Assembly: GCA_020630675.1 (NCBI GenBank)
Contig: JAHDIR010000002.1
Location: 1 to 64,000, forward strand
Direction: 5' to 3'
DNA: 64,000 nt
Source: Bdellovibrionales bacterium
GTDB taxonomy: Bacteria > Bdellovibrionota > Bdellovibrionia > Bdellovibrionales > UBA1609
Position 1 is the first letter of the stretch. Each line of letters starts with the position of its first letter. Made by a program: the position numbers and the translations under genes. Under the pieces are notes generated by a model. The model ran no database searches. It worked only from the letters and a program-made list of their open reading frames with translations, and was not told the origin of the DNA. Of the stretch, positions 10,690 through 19,859 are shown piece after piece.

Positions 10690-11475
10690 TCAAAGACCAG
10701 AAAATTGTTTTTTACAAACAAAGGGGTAAATATCAATTAAGCGATGATACGAAGGCTGTGTTATTAAGTTTTCACAATCTTTATTATACCTTTCTTTTGA
10801 CGGAATAGCCCCTAAATTTTTTTCATTAGAACACCAAAGTTTAAGCTCTGGAAGCTCAGGCACTGTTGCTTGCAAAGACTTACAAATACTTGCTTTTTGG
10901 ACGAGATGCTCTTTACTTTCATCATCCTTACAAGCTAATAACTGATACACTTTATGCTTAAGGCCCTTGTTTATATCTAGTTTTTCAGGACACTCTTTTA
11001 TTGTCTTTTTTTCACAAATACTGAGATAAAACTGAAGCCTATTTAGCGGCGGGTAATAGGGGTTGAGCTGACTGATTTTTCTAATATCTTTACCGGCAGG
11101 ATTACATTTAAACTGACGTATTAAAAACCAAGCTCTTTGCTCAAGAATAAGAAGATTTTGTGGCTCCAGTTTTTGGGCCTGAAAAAGTTTATCTAATTTT
11201 CCTTTTTCATCCTTGTAAAACTGTGTACGGCCTTGTTCGTAGAGTTTTTGCGAGTCTTCGGTTAAAAAAATAACAGATAGTCTATTAAGCTCTTTAATTA
11301 GGTCTATGTTTTTTGGGTCAGTCACAGAGCCGGTCACTTTGTTTACAAGGTGTTCATAAGCTTTCGAGCGCTTGCCGTCTAATAAAAGTTGGCGGGCAGT
11401 TTGAATTAGCCCTTCTTCTGACCCTGTAAGAACTACACAATATATCTGAAAAAAAAATAGGGTAAGTATGCGCAT
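10690..11475 (-). CDS. Exported protein of unknown function with helical repeat character
   Basis: A 261-residue protein with a hydrophobic N terminus resembling a signal peptide (MRILTLFFFQIYCVVLTGS). The rest is rich in Leu, Lys and Glu with TPR-like helix pairs and seven or more cysteines in the C-terminal half; I recognise no family. The start codon is unusual: the ATG lies inside a 14-bp-arm hairpin followed by nine T on the coding strand, which is the terminator of the gene upstream. No alternative in-frame start is near, so expression probably needs read-through of that terminator. Confidence 0.6.
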   Translation of the reverse strand: MRILTLFFFQIYCVVLTGSEEGLIQTARQLLLDGKRSKAYEHLVNKVTGSVTDPKNIDLIKELNRLSVIFLTEDSQKLYEQGRTQFYKDEKGKLDKLFQAQKLEPQNLLILEQRAWFLIRQFKCNPAGKDIRKISQLNPYYPPLNRLQFYLSICEKKTIKECPEKLDINKGLKHKVYQLLACKDDESKEHLVQKASICKSLQATVPELPELKLWCSNEKNLGAIPSKERYNKDCENLITQPSYHRLIDIYPFVCKKQFSGL

Positions 11476-11485
11476 ACCTACCCTA
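11449..11485 (-). terminator. Intrinsic terminator/attenuator containing the next gene's start codon
   Basis: A near-perfect palindrome (11458-11485, arms TAGGGTAAGTAT and ATACCTACCCTA with one mismatch, GCGC in the centre) is followed on the minus strand by nine T (11457-11449). It lies 34 bases past the stop of the upstream gene, as a terminator should. It also spans the ATG (11475-11473) and probable ribosome site of the following gene, so it could act as an attenuator or translation-blocking hairpin. Confidence 0.75.
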
Positions 11486-11518
11486 CTTATCTAATTTTGA
11501 TTTTATTTCAAGAACTAC

Positions 11519-12094
11519 TTAAAGGTCTTTGAAAGAAACTAGCTCAATCACTACTTTCCCAAACGGTCCTGGGGCAGTTTGTTTAAGCATTCCAGCGATA
11601 GGAATATCACGTGGGTTCACCCAAACTTCAGACTCTTCATTTTTTTCATTTCTTGCTTTGATATAAATTGCATCAAAAGTTCCTGCAGGAACAGTTACAC
11701 TTTCTTCTCTTTGCTCAACAACTTCAGTTTCGCCAGCTTCTTCAGGAATGTCAGCTGGTTCGCCGTTTTGTCTCATTTCTAAAACTTCACCAGTGTTTTT
11801 GTCTATTAAAACTTCAATCAATTGCTTTTGACCAAAAATTTCTACATTTTGACTCATCCAAAAACCACGATCATTTTCAGAATCAACAGACATTACCATT
11901 GTTCCGCTTAAAGGACCCATATTCAATTTATAGTTTGCTGTTTCACCAACAATCCAACCTAAACCGAATGTTCCTACTTGAGTTTTTACTTGTTTACTTA
12001 ACTGTTTCACATTGAATATAGAATCAATACTGACTGAAGCATTGGCCTGTAAACCTAATGATAAAACTAGTGTTAGAAATATCCCTTTAAACAT
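11519..12094 (-). CDS. Exported protein of unknown function
   Basis: A frame opens at 12112, but GAGGAG directly precedes the ATG at 12094, which starts a clean signal peptide (MFKGIFLTLVLSLGLQANA). The mature about 170 residues are acidic and beta-rich (GEVLEMRQNGEPADIPEEAGETE, split here by eye into strands and a Glu-rich turn), ending in GPFGKVVIELVSFKDL. It resembles periplasmic beta-sandwich proteins, but I do not recognise a named family. The gene ends just before the hairpin terminator at 11485-11449. Confidence 0.7.
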   Translation of the reverse strand: MFKGIFLTLVLSLGLQANASVSIDSIFNVKQLSKQVKTQVGTFGLGWIVGETANYKLNMGPLSGTMVMSVDSENDRGFWMSQNVEIFGQKQLIEVLIDKNTGEVLEMRQNGEPADIPEEAGETEVVEQREESVTVPAGTFDAIYIKARNEKNEESEVWVNPRDIPIAGMLKQTAPGPFGKVVIELVSFKDL

Positions 12095-12435
12095 GTTTTT
12101 CTCCTCGATCACTCAAAAAGTCGTAAAGCGATCTTTTGTTAGTTTGGTCTCTATTCCTTAGAAACTCTTAAATGAATTTGTGCTTCTTATTCAATCACAC
12201 CAGACCAAAGATGAGGTAATTTAAATATCATTCTGGACTATGGTCTAGGGGCAGGCAGTGGATACAGTGATCCTAGCTGCACTACACACTAGATGTAGTT
12301 GCTTGCTGTTCAAAATGACCCTCCTCGTAAAAATTTTAGAGTATTTAAGGTCCTGTCTTTTATATATGAGCAATTCTTTACTTGAGTAAAAGTGCGATGT
12401 TATGAAGTTTTAAACATACTACTAGGGGGGAATTT
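12095..12435. other. Divergent intergenic region with adjacent inverted repeats
   Basis: About 340 bases between divergent genes, holding the promoters for both. Near 12245-12302 the sequence is more G+C-rich than its surroundings and can fold: CTAGG (12245-12249) pairs with CCTAG (12272-12276), and GCACTACA (12279-12286) pairs with TGTAGTTGC (12294-12302) with one bulge. I see no known riboswitch class or RNA gene here. The plus-strand gene has a strong ribosome site (AGGGGGG) before its ATG. Confidence 0.35.
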
Positions 12436-14169
12436 ATGAAGCTATTGATCTTGGCGATCACGTTATTTTCAACGATAACTTGGGCTCAAAGTTTAAACAC
12501 ACAAGAAATGGAAAGAACCATTGATAATATTGGTTATACTTTTCAGTTAGGATACGCACCAACCGATTGGAAGTTCGAACACATTCAGTGGGATTTAACT
12601 AACCAAGTAAACACCGCTAAAAACTTAGTAAGCAACAAATCAGAACCTAATGCTTACGATTTTCATAAAGTTGTTTCTGCTTTGTTTCGAAGCACAGAAG
12701 ATTACCATGTGGGTGTATCTTTTCTTTCTACAAAATCTTCGACCCTTCCTTTTGTCGTAAAAGCGGCAGAAGATGAAGACAGATACTTTATTGCTCATAT
12801 TGATCGAAATAAATTATCAGCAAAAAGTCTTTCAATGAACGTTGGTGATGAATTAATTGAGTTTAATGGTAAACCGGTTCAAGAAGAAATAGATTTTATT
12901 CTTTCTGAAACTTCAAATGGAGTACCATTAACTGATAAAACCTACGCCGCTCTTTTACTTACTCGACGTAGAGCCTCAAGAGCAATGACTGTGCCCTCTG
13001 GCCCAGTTAACTTAACTTTGCGCCCTAAGGGAGCTAAAAAGAATGCTACCAAAACTTTTCAAATGGTTTGGGAACATACACCAGAGTCTATAAATTTAAA
13101 CCCTGGAAAGCATGCTCCAGCCGGACCTTCACTTAACTTATTTTCATCCCACTCAAAAGTTCAGTCTATTAAAGAGGTCATGGAAAGTAAGGTTATGGCT
13201 CTTCCTTTTTGGCAAGATCAAAACCTTGATGATAACAAAGATTCTGCTGATGAAAAAGCTGTTAACCTGCACCAAATTGGTGGACGTCAAAGTTTTATCC
13301 CCAATCTAGGGGAACATATTTGGACCTCTGAAAAAGAAAATCATTTTTATGCCTATATTTATAAAAACAAAAAGGGCAAACTTATCGGCTATGTCAGAGT
13401 TCCCCACTACTCTTCTTCTACAAAAGAGTTCTTGGCCTTCAAAAAAATAATTAAAAAATTCAGCACCATCACTGATGGCCTAGTTATTGACCAAGTCAAC
13501 AACCCGGGTGGAAGTGTTTTTTATCTTTATGCTCTTACTTCTGTTCTTACTGACAAGCCATTATACGCCCCTAAGCATTATATTAATTTGAGACCTGAAA
13601 ACATTAAAGAGGCCCTGGATAACATCAAACAGCTTAAAGATGTAAAAGATGATAAAACTGCAAAAAAAGTTTTAGGAGAAGACTGGGGCGGATATCCTGT
13701 AAGCTACCAAACTGCTCGTTATGTTTTAGATTACTCGCAATTTCTATTAAGTGAATGGAATTTGGGTAAAAAACTATCTGATCCGACTTACCTTTATTCT
13801 GCTGAAAATATTAACCCTGATGTTTCCGTCAACTACACTCAGCCTATTCTTGTTTTAGTAAATAGCTTAGACTTTTCTGGCGGCGATTTTTTCCCGGCTA
13901 TTTTACAAGACAACAATAGAGTCACTGTTATGGGAACTCGTACAGCTGGGGCCGGTGGTTATGTTGAGCAGTATAAGGTTCCTAATGGCTTAGGAGTTGA
14001 TAGCTTTTCTATGACTGGCTCTTTAGCCCTAAGGATTAACAATAAACCTATTGAAAACTTAGGCGTTACTCCTGATGTTATTTATGAAATCACAGCCAAA
14101 GATCTTGAAAGTAACTACATTGAATATGTAAAAGCTATTCAATCCCAAGTGAATAAAATTTTAAAATAA
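12436..14169 (+). CDS. Secreted S41-family (C-terminal processing/tricorn-like) serine peptidase
   Basis: Signal peptide at about 1-17 (ending WAQ) points to the periplasm or export. The C-terminal half has the S41 core: LVIDQVNNPGGS followed by LVNSLDFSGGD, with the probable nucleophile S481, then GTRTAGAGG. The region around residues 125-160 (VGDELIEFNGKPV) looks PDZ-like, as in C-terminal processing peptidases. The central segment is longer than in housekeeping CtpA/Prc, so it is better called S41 family than named. It stands alone with a strong ribosome site and its own terminator. Confidence 0.85.
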   Translation: MKLLILAITLFSTITWAQSLNTQEMERTIDNIGYTFQLGYAPTDWKFEHIQWDLTNQVNTAKNLVSNKSEPNAYDFHKVVSALFRSTEDYHVGVSFLSTKSSTLPFVVKAAEDEDRYFIAHIDRNKLSAKSLSMNVGDELIEFNGKPVQEEIDFILSETSNGVPLTDKTYAALLLTRRRASRAMTVPSGPVNLTLRPKGAKKNATKTFQMVWEHTPESINLNPGKHAPAGPSLNLFSSHSKVQSIKEVMESKVMALPFWQDQNLDDNKDSADEKAVNLHQIGGRQSFIPNLGEHIWTSEKENHFYAYIYKNKKGKLIGYVRVPHYSSSTKEFLAFKKIIKKFSTITDGLVIDQVNNPGGSVFYLYALTSVLTDKPLYAPKHYINLRPENIKEALDNIKQLKDVKDDKTAKKVLGEDWGGYPVSYQTARYVLDYSQFLLSEWNLGKKLSDPTYLYSAENINPDVSVNYTQPILVLVNSLDFSGGDFFPAILQDNNRVTVMGTRTAGAGGYVEQYKVPNGLGVDSFSMTGSLALRINNKPIENLGVTPDVIYEITAKDLESNYIEYVKAIQSQVNKILK

Positions 14170-14180
14170 ATACTTTTATA

Positions 14181-14211
14181 AAAAAAGCAGGAAAATAAAT
14201 CCTGCTTTTTT
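14181..14211. terminator. Bidirectional intrinsic terminator between the S41 peptidase and ftsK genes
   Basis: Arms AAAAAAGCAGGA and TCCTGCTTTTTT form a perfect 12-bp stem around a 7-base loop. The T tract is present on both strands, so it serves both convergent genes. The ftsK stop codon begins at the edge of the stem. Confidence 0.9.
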
Positions 14212-16554
14212 TTACTTTAATTCGTTGATTAATACTTTTCGTGGTTTACTTCCTTGCGGAGGACCAACCACTCCTTCTGATTCAAAAACCTCTATCATTC
14301 GAGCCGCTCTTGGGTAACCTAATTTAAATTTTCGCTGTAACAAAGAGGCACTGACTGTTTTACTTGTAGAAACCCAAGCTAGAATTTCATCATACCTTTC
14401 ATCATACTCTTCTTCACCGCCGCCAGGGCTGCCACCAAAGTCATAACCGCCACCAGTGCCTTCAAGAACCTTCATCGCCTTTTCATCATATTCAGGCTCT
14501 CCCTGGTTTCTCCAGTAATTGGTCACATCATTAATTTCATCATCAGATAACCAAGGGCCGTGATGCCTTGCCGGTTTTGGCAAGCCTGGAGCAAGAAAAA
14601 GCATATCCCCTCGGGTTAATAAACGCTCAGCACCACTTTCATCTAAAATAATTCGTGAATCCATTTTACTGGCCACCTTAAAACTAATTCTGCCCGGAAT
14701 GTTTGTTTTAATTAACCCAGTGACAACATCTTTTCTTGGACTCTGCATGGCTAAAACTAGATGTATTCCGCAGGCTCTTGCCATTTGAGCTAAACGTACA
14801 ACAGCTTGCTCCACATTTGATTTATCTACGGCCATTAAATCACCAAACTCTTCAACAACTATAACGATATAAGGTTGTGGAGTGTAATAGTAAGACTCAA
14901 AGGCTTCTTTTTCCTCTAAAGATTCGTTAAATAATTCATGTTCTTCTAATTGTTTTTTTTCTAAAATTTCTACTTTTTCATTAAACGATTCTAATCCACG
15001 AGCCCCAAATTTTGACATTGACCTATATCTTTTTTCCATTTCTTTAATGGCCCACCTCAAAGCACTAATGGCCTTTTTGGCTTCTCGTATCGGTGGCATT
15101 ACTAAATGTGGAATTTCATTAAATGTCGCTAAATCCACCTGTTTTGGATCTACCAAAATCAACTTTAATGTTTTCGGTGAATGCCTAAATATAAGCCCTG
15201 TTAAAAAAGATACGGTAAACACCGACTTACCAGAGCCCGTAGAACCCGCCACCAGTAAATGAGGCATTTTACGTAAATCAACAATTTTATCCAAACCATC
15301 AGCCTGCTTACCTAGGGCTACAGGTAGCTTAATATCTTCATCCCAAAACTCTTCCTGTGCGAGGATGTCTTTTAAATAAACAGTTTCTCTCACTGAATTA
15401 CTCGTTTCAATTCCAACAACATCACGGCCAGGAATAGGGGCAATGATTCGAACAGACTCCGAGCTTAGAGCCAAAGATAAATCATCGGCAAGCTCTGTAA
15501 TTTTACTGATTTTCACGTTCACATTAGGCTTAAATTCAAACATAGTCACAGCAGGGCCCGTTTTTGCGCCCTCAATCTTTCCTTTAACTGAAAATTGCTC
15601 CATCTTATTAATTAATAAATTTGATTTTCTTTTGATTTCTTTTTCATCTACTTTCTGTCTCACCGCTGGCGGGTCATTCAAAATAGACAATTGTGGCAAC
15701 TCCCAATTTTCAATACTTCTCTGAATTTTTCTTTTTAAAAAGACCTTTCTTTTTTTAGGTCTTTTCATTTGAAATTTTTTAGGAGCCTCTTCTGGTTCAT
15801 CAATTTCAAAATCTTCTTCTGATTCATAATCGCTGCTTGAACTTTCTGAGGACTCAATGGGAAAAAACTTACCGGCAGTTAAAGACCCTGTGTTTTTTCT
15901 AAAAAATGAACCTTGCCCTAGCCATTGCAATCCTTTTGAAAAGCTTCTAGGAAGAGCTCCCCAAGGAATACTATAAAAAAGATGTAATATAAAATCGATA
16001 GCTACAGAAACACGATGTCCAAAAGACTTTGGAAGAGAGAAAATATCCTTAATATTTTTTTCAGTATAAAATAAAACCAAACACGCAAGTAATGACCAAA
16101 GAAGCACGGAAACGCCAGCAAAATTAAGCGCTGACATTAATGTTTTTGTGAGAGCTAGGCCAACGACTCCGCCCACCATAATTTGATTATTAAAAAATCG
16201 TTTCTCTGGCCAATAAAGAGCAAACAATCCAGAAATCACAGCCAACAAAAGAACAGCCCAAAAAGCCTTTAAAAAATGCGAATAAGTTTCTGATTTAAAA
16301 AATGAAATCATACTGCTTTTGATTGATACAAAAACAAAGGCCCAGGAACTTAAACCAAGTGCTTGATAGAATATATCTGCAATAATGGCCCCTAAGAAGC
16401 CACAGTAGTTGGCCACATGGGCAGTTTTTACCAGTGAGTTAATGGATGGATCCCCTGGTTTATAGCTAATTAGGGCTAAACCAGTAAATATTCCAATAGA
16501 CAACCAGGCAATTCCAATGATATCACTTCTAAACTTCTTAAGAAAATTCTCCAT
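14212..16554 (-). CDS. ftsK: DNA translocase FtsK/SpoIIIE
   Basis: Septum-bound hexameric motor that pumps chromosome ends through the closing septum. The 780-residue protein has about four membrane helices in residues 15-180, a short charged linker (about 230-300), then alpha, beta and gamma modules. Walker A is AGSTGSGKS (K443), followed by the Walker B strand YIVIVVEEFGDLM. The C-terminal winged-helix gamma domain (last about 60 residues, ALLQRKFKLGY-like: SASLLQRKFKLGYPRAARMI) reads KOPS in known members. The linker is much shorter than in E. coli FtsK and closer to SpoIIIE size. It is divergent from queE over a 55-base spacer. Confidence 0.96.
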   Translation of the reverse strand: MENFLKKFRSDIIGIAWLSIGIFTGLALISYKPGDPSINSLVKTAHVANYCGFLGAIIADIFYQALGLSSWAFVFVSIKSSMISFFKSETYSHFLKAFWAVLLLAVISGLFALYWPEKRFFNNQIMVGGVVGLALTKTLMSALNFAGVSVLLWSLLACLVLFYTEKNIKDIFSLPKSFGHRVSVAIDFILHLFYSIPWGALPRSFSKGLQWLGQGSFFRKNTGSLTAGKFFPIESSESSSSDYESEEDFEIDEPEEAPKKFQMKRPKKRKVFLKRKIQRSIENWELPQLSILNDPPAVRQKVDEKEIKRKSNLLINKMEQFSVKGKIEGAKTGPAVTMFEFKPNVNVKISKITELADDLSLALSSESVRIIAPIPGRDVVGIETSNSVRETVYLKDILAQEEFWDEDIKLPVALGKQADGLDKIVDLRKMPHLLVAGSTGSGKSVFTVSFLTGLIFRHSPKTLKLILVDPKQVDLATFNEIPHLVMPPIREAKKAISALRWAIKEMEKRYRSMSKFGARGLESFNEKVEILEKKQLEEHELFNESLEEKEAFESYYYTPQPYIVIVVEEFGDLMAVDKSNVEQAVVRLAQMARACGIHLVLAMQSPRKDVVTGLIKTNIPGRISFKVASKMDSRIILDESGAERLLTRGDMLFLAPGLPKPARHHGPWLSDDEINDVTNYWRNQGEPEYDEKAMKVLEGTGGGYDFGGSPGGGEEEYDERYDEILAWVSTSKTVSASLLQRKFKLGYPRAARMIEVFESEGVVGPPQGSKPRKVLINELK

Positions 16555-16609
16555 ACATATAGTTTAATGAACTCTTGCCTAAAGCGATATTGAGGAAAGT
16601 CTAGTTTTC

Positions 16610-17263
16610 ATGGAAACAATTAAAATTAATGAGATATTTTACAGTATTCAAGGCGAGTCTAGCTACGTTGGTCAACCAACAGTCTTCATAAGAACTTCAG
16701 GTTGCCACCTTCGTTGCACTTACTGCGACACCACTTACGCTTACAACGACGGAAAACTTCTGTCTGTTGACGAAATTATAAAAAGCGTAGCTCAACATAA
16801 AACTCGATATGTTTGTGTAACAGGAGGAGAACCTCTTTTACAAAAACATATTTATATTCTTATGAAAAAACTATGTGATGAAGACTACATTGTTTCCCTA
16901 GAAACCAGTGGGGATATTGACTGCGCAAAAGTCGACCCTCGTGTGAAAAAAATCATTGATGTTAAAACACCTGACAGTGGTGAAGCGGGTAAGTTTTCGG
17001 AAAAAAACTTACCGGTAAATTTAAAAAATGATGTCAAGACGGAATATAAATTTGTGATCTGCTCCAAAGAAGATTTTTCTTGGGCCGAAGAGTTCTCGAC
17101 AAGACATGATTTATTTCGATTTAACACTGTTTTATACAGTCCATCATTCAGTAAAATAAATGAAAAATGGCTTGCCGAAACAATTCTTTCAAAAAATTCA
17201 AAAGCAAGGTTGCAATTACAGCTACATAAGTATATTTGGAATCCTCACACAACTGGAGTGTAA
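16610..17263 (+). CDS. queE: 7-carboxy-7-deazaguanine synthase QueE
   Basis: Radical-SAM enzyme that contracts the ring of carboxytetrahydropterin on the way to queuosine tRNA modification. The Fe-S cysteines are C32, C36 and C39 in GCHLRCTYCD, preceded by the family opening INEIFYSIQGES. The CVTGGEPLLQ motif binds S-adenosylmethionine. Length (217) is normal. No other queuosine gene is beside it; it is followed by the Fis-like gene after 26 bases. Confidence 0.95.
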   Translation: METIKINEIFYSIQGESSYVGQPTVFIRTSGCHLRCTYCDTTYAYNDGKLLSVDEIIKSVAQHKTRYVCVTGGEPLLQKHIYILMKKLCDEDYIVSLETSGDIDCAKVDPRVKKIIDVKTPDSGEAGKFSEKNLPVNLKNDVKTEYKFVICSKEDFSWAEEFSTRHDLFRFNTVLYSPSFSKINEKWLAETILSKNSKARLQLQLHKYIWNPHTTGV

Positions 17264-17289
17264 AACCTTAAGTATTATTTGGGGGAAAC

Positions 17290-17586
17290 TTGGATCTTAA
17301 TTACAATCAATCAGATAACCTTTTTGTTGCAAATTTAAATTCTGTAAGTTTAGAAAAGCTTGTTAAAAGTAAGTTAGAAATTTTATTTAAACAAAGAGAA
17401 GAAGCCGAAGTTCAAATCAACGGCCTATATTCGATTGTAATGGAACAAGTAGAAAAACCTCTCATCGAGCTTTCTTTACATGCCTTCAAGGGCAATCAAG
17501 TGAAAACCGCGCAAATGCTGGGTATTAACCGTAACACTCTGAAAAAAAAGATTGATACTTACCAAATTAAAGCTAAGAATAAATAA
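17290..17586 (+). CDS. Fis-family small DNA-binding protein
   Basis: A 98-residue protein whose C-terminal about 50 residues match the Fis/NtrC-type helix-turn-helix: EKPLIELSLHAFKGNQVKTA followed by MLGINRNTLKKKI. Start is TTG at 17290, chosen because GGGGG sits just upstream and the frame cannot open earlier. In other bacteria Fis bends DNA and tunes transcription and origin firing. Here it precedes dnaB by about 120 bases, so a nucleoid role is plausible but not shown. Confidence 0.85.
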   Translation: MDLNYNQSDNLFVANLNSVSLEKLVKSKLEILFKQREEAEVQINGLYSIVMEQVEKPLIELSLHAFKGNQVKTAQMLGINRNTLKKKIDTYQIKAKNK

Positions 17587-17707
17587 CAGCTAGATACTCA
17601 ACAGCGGGACATCTCAAGATTTTTCAGCCATGGTTCGGCCTGCACTATTTATTTTTGATTATTTTTTACTGAGCACTCAAGCCCGGTAACTGTTTGTTCG
17701 AGGTTAA

Positions 17708-19174
17708 ATGGAACTCAAAAAGGTCCCACCACAAAATATTGATGCTGAGCGCTCTGTGCTTGGCGGGTTATTACTTGATCAAGAAGCTTGGGACGAAATT
17801 TCTGATCTTATCGGCGAGGCCGACTTTTACAAACCTTCTCATAAAAAAATTTTTGCGGCCATCAAAGACCTCAATCAAAAAAGTGAACCCACAGACTTAA
17901 TTACTGTTTCCAATCACCTTATGTCGACCAACGAAATTGATAGTGTTGGCGGGCCCGCGTATTTAGCTGAACTTATGGAACAAACTCCTTCAGCGGCTAA
18001 CATTGGTAATTATGCCAAAATTGTTCATGAAAAGTATTTGCTTAGGCGCCTCATCAAGTTAAACCTAAATATGTCTGAAAAAGCATATAGCCAAGATTTT
18101 GCCGACATCAATTCATTTATGGATGAGTGTGAGGCCGGAATTTTTGCTTTGGCTGAACAAAAAAAAATGCAGGGACTTGTGGCTTCAAGTGATTTAATTA
18201 AAGCCAGCATTGAAAAACTAGAAAAACTTTATGCCGAAAAAGGCGAACTGACCGGAGTGCCAAGTGGCTTTACGGTCATGGATGGAATGACTGCAGGGTT
18301 CCAGCCTGGCGAGATGTCTATTTTAGCCGCAAGGCCTTCAATGGGTAAAACGGCATTTAGTCTTAATATTGCCCTACACGCTGCTCTTCGCGAAAAAAAG
18401 AGCGTTGCCTACTTCTCTGTTGAGATGGCCAAAGAGGCCGTTATGATGAGAATGCTCGCCATTGAAGCGAAAATTAAACTCTCTGATATGCGAGTTGGTT
18501 CATTAGATAACAAATCTTGGTCGCGTTTAATAAATACTGCTGCCACTATTAGTGAAGCTCCTATTTTTATTGATGACACCTCTGGTATTAGTCCTTTTGA
18601 AATTCGAGCCAAAGCTCGTCGATTAAAAGCTAAACATGGCTTAGACATGATCATGATTGATTACTTACAGCTTATGAGTTTAAAGCAAAAAGTAGAGAGT
18701 CGTGAAAGAGAGGTTTCGGAAATTTCTAAAACCCTTAAGGCCGTTGCAAAGGAACTCTCAGTTCCTGTCATTGCTCTTGCCCAGTTAAACCGTGGAGTTG
18801 AAGGGCGATCTGACCGCAGACCGATGTTATCTGACTTACGTGAGTCTGGATCTATTGAGCAAGACGCCGATATTATCATGATGCTTTACCGAGAGGATTA
18901 CTACGACCGAGATAACCCAGATATTAAAGGACAATCGGAAGTTATTATTGGCAAACAAAGAAACGGACCCACAGGAGCAGTAAAGCTCCGCTGGATTTCT
19001 GAGTACGGAATTTTTGCCAACTTTGTTGAACAAAATGCCGGACCAGGTGGCCCTCCTCCGGGAGCACCTCCTTCGCCAAACCAAGCAAAGCCACGTAATA
19101 ACGGGGGCGGTGGGCCTCCCCAAAACTTTGCCCCCAATGTAAAGCCTATTAATAAAAATTTTGCTCCTGGTTAA
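17708..19174 (+). CDS. dnaB: Replicative DNA helicase DnaB
   Basis: Hexameric helicase that unwinds the fork ahead of polymerase. The N-terminal DnaG-interacting domain starts at VPPQNIDAERSVLGGLLLD. The RecA-like motor has Walker A ARPSMGKT (K214), Walker B MIMIDYLQLM and the DLRESGSIEQDADII motif. After about residue 440 comes an extra tail very rich in Pro, Gly and Asn that is not part of the usual fold and looks disordered. Length 488 versus about 450-470 typical. Confidence 0.97.
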   Translation: MELKKVPPQNIDAERSVLGGLLLDQEAWDEISDLIGEADFYKPSHKKIFAAIKDLNQKSEPTDLITVSNHLMSTNEIDSVGGPAYLAELMEQTPSAANIGNYAKIVHEKYLLRRLIKLNLNMSEKAYSQDFADINSFMDECEAGIFALAEQKKMQGLVASSDLIKASIEKLEKLYAEKGELTGVPSGFTVMDGMTAGFQPGEMSILAARPSMGKTAFSLNIALHAALREKKSVAYFSVEMAKEAVMMRMLAIEAKIKLSDMRVGSLDNKSWSRLINTAATISEAPIFIDDTSGISPFEIRAKARRLKAKHGLDMIMIDYLQLMSLKQKVESREREVSEISKTLKAVAKELSVPVIALAQLNRGVEGRSDRRPMLSDLRESGSIEQDADIIMMLYREDYYDRDNPDIKGQSEVIIGKQRNGPTGAVKLRWISEYGIFANFVEQNAGPGGPPPGAPPSPNQAKPRNNGGGGPPQNFAPNVKPINKNFAPG

Positions 19175-19434
19175 ACCGCCTGTCTTAAACAAACTAAAGC
19201 CAATTCAAGCTTAAAAATTGATGTCCCTAAAATATTTCAGCACTTTGACTGTCTATGTTTTTGACATATAGCTTTTACATGCAGACCTAACTTTTTTGAT
19301 TTTTTTACTTAAAACATTTATTGTGTGATTACCAATTTTGCAGATTTATTCTCCCTAAAAAATCATTTAATTTCTTAAATCTTATTATTGGTCAGTAATT
19401 TAATCTTAAACCCAACAATGACTTTAGGGAGCGT

Positions 19435-19734
19435 ATGAAGTTTATATTTGTTCTTTTTTTACTTTCTCTGAGCTATTTAGGTTATAGTTATGCAGCACAT
19501 ACTGATGTTAATACAAACCCTAGGGTTATAACTCCTTATCAAAAACTCCTTCTCAGTGAATTAAGTGAATCTGGTTTTTTCCAACCCACCAGAAAGGATG
19601 TATTTCCAGACGGCGGAGGAAATCACAGTGGAAAAAGCTACGAAGAATGTAGACATGATACATGCGCCCATATTAGTGATATTCTAGAAGTTGAACTTGC
19701 TGAGTGCATACTAAGATGCATGAAAGGATTGTGA
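19435..19734 (+). CDS. Secreted twin-cysteine-pair peptide, copy 1
   Basis: A 99-residue protein of unknown function with a signal peptide (about 1-21, ending SYA). The mature peptide has a conserved N-terminal stretch (TPYQKLLLSELSESGFF), a Gly/Asn/Asp-rich linker (PDGGGNHSG) and a cysteine module CX4C-X13-CX3C (ECRHDTC ... ECILRC). The same plan recurs in the next two frames, so these are paralogues. CX3C pairs spaced like this typically staple two helices together by disulphides in an oxidising compartment. GGGAG-type ribosome site (TTAGGGAGCGT) before the ATG supports the start. Confidence 0.8.
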   Translation: MKFIFVLFLLSLSYLGYSYAAHTDVNTNPRVITPYQKLLLSELSESGFFQPTRKDVFPDGGGNHSGKSYEECRHDTCAHISDILEVELAECILRCMKGL

Positions 19735-19753
19735 TTAATTTTTCTAATTTATT

Positions 19754-19795
19754 TTCATGTAATTACTTATAGGAATATGAATATTTTTACATGAA
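19754..19795. repeat. 9-bp perfect inverted repeat between the two peptide genes
   Basis: TTCATGTAA (19754-19762) and TTACATGAA (19787-19795) are exact reverse complements separated by 24 bases. They lie in the spacer downstream of peptide copy 1 and upstream of copy 2. No T-run follows, so a regulator site or an mRNA structure is as likely as a terminator. Confidence 0.5.
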
Positions 19796-19859
19796 GTGTA
19801 CTTAAATTGACTAATAATTAATTTATTATATTTTTTAATCTAATTTTTTGGAGGCCATC

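Noticed and set aside
17587..17707. Search for a tRNA or small RNA between the Fis-like gene and dnaB
   Set aside because: A short GGTTCGGCCTGC stretch recalls a T-arm, but no cloverleaf can be formed around it. No tRNA or rRNA was recognised anywhere in the window.
18836..19192. Minus-strand frames opposite the dnaB 3' end
   Set aside because: Their Pro/Gly- or Arg/Trp-rich content mirrors the low-complexity dnaB tail; no start or homology supports them.
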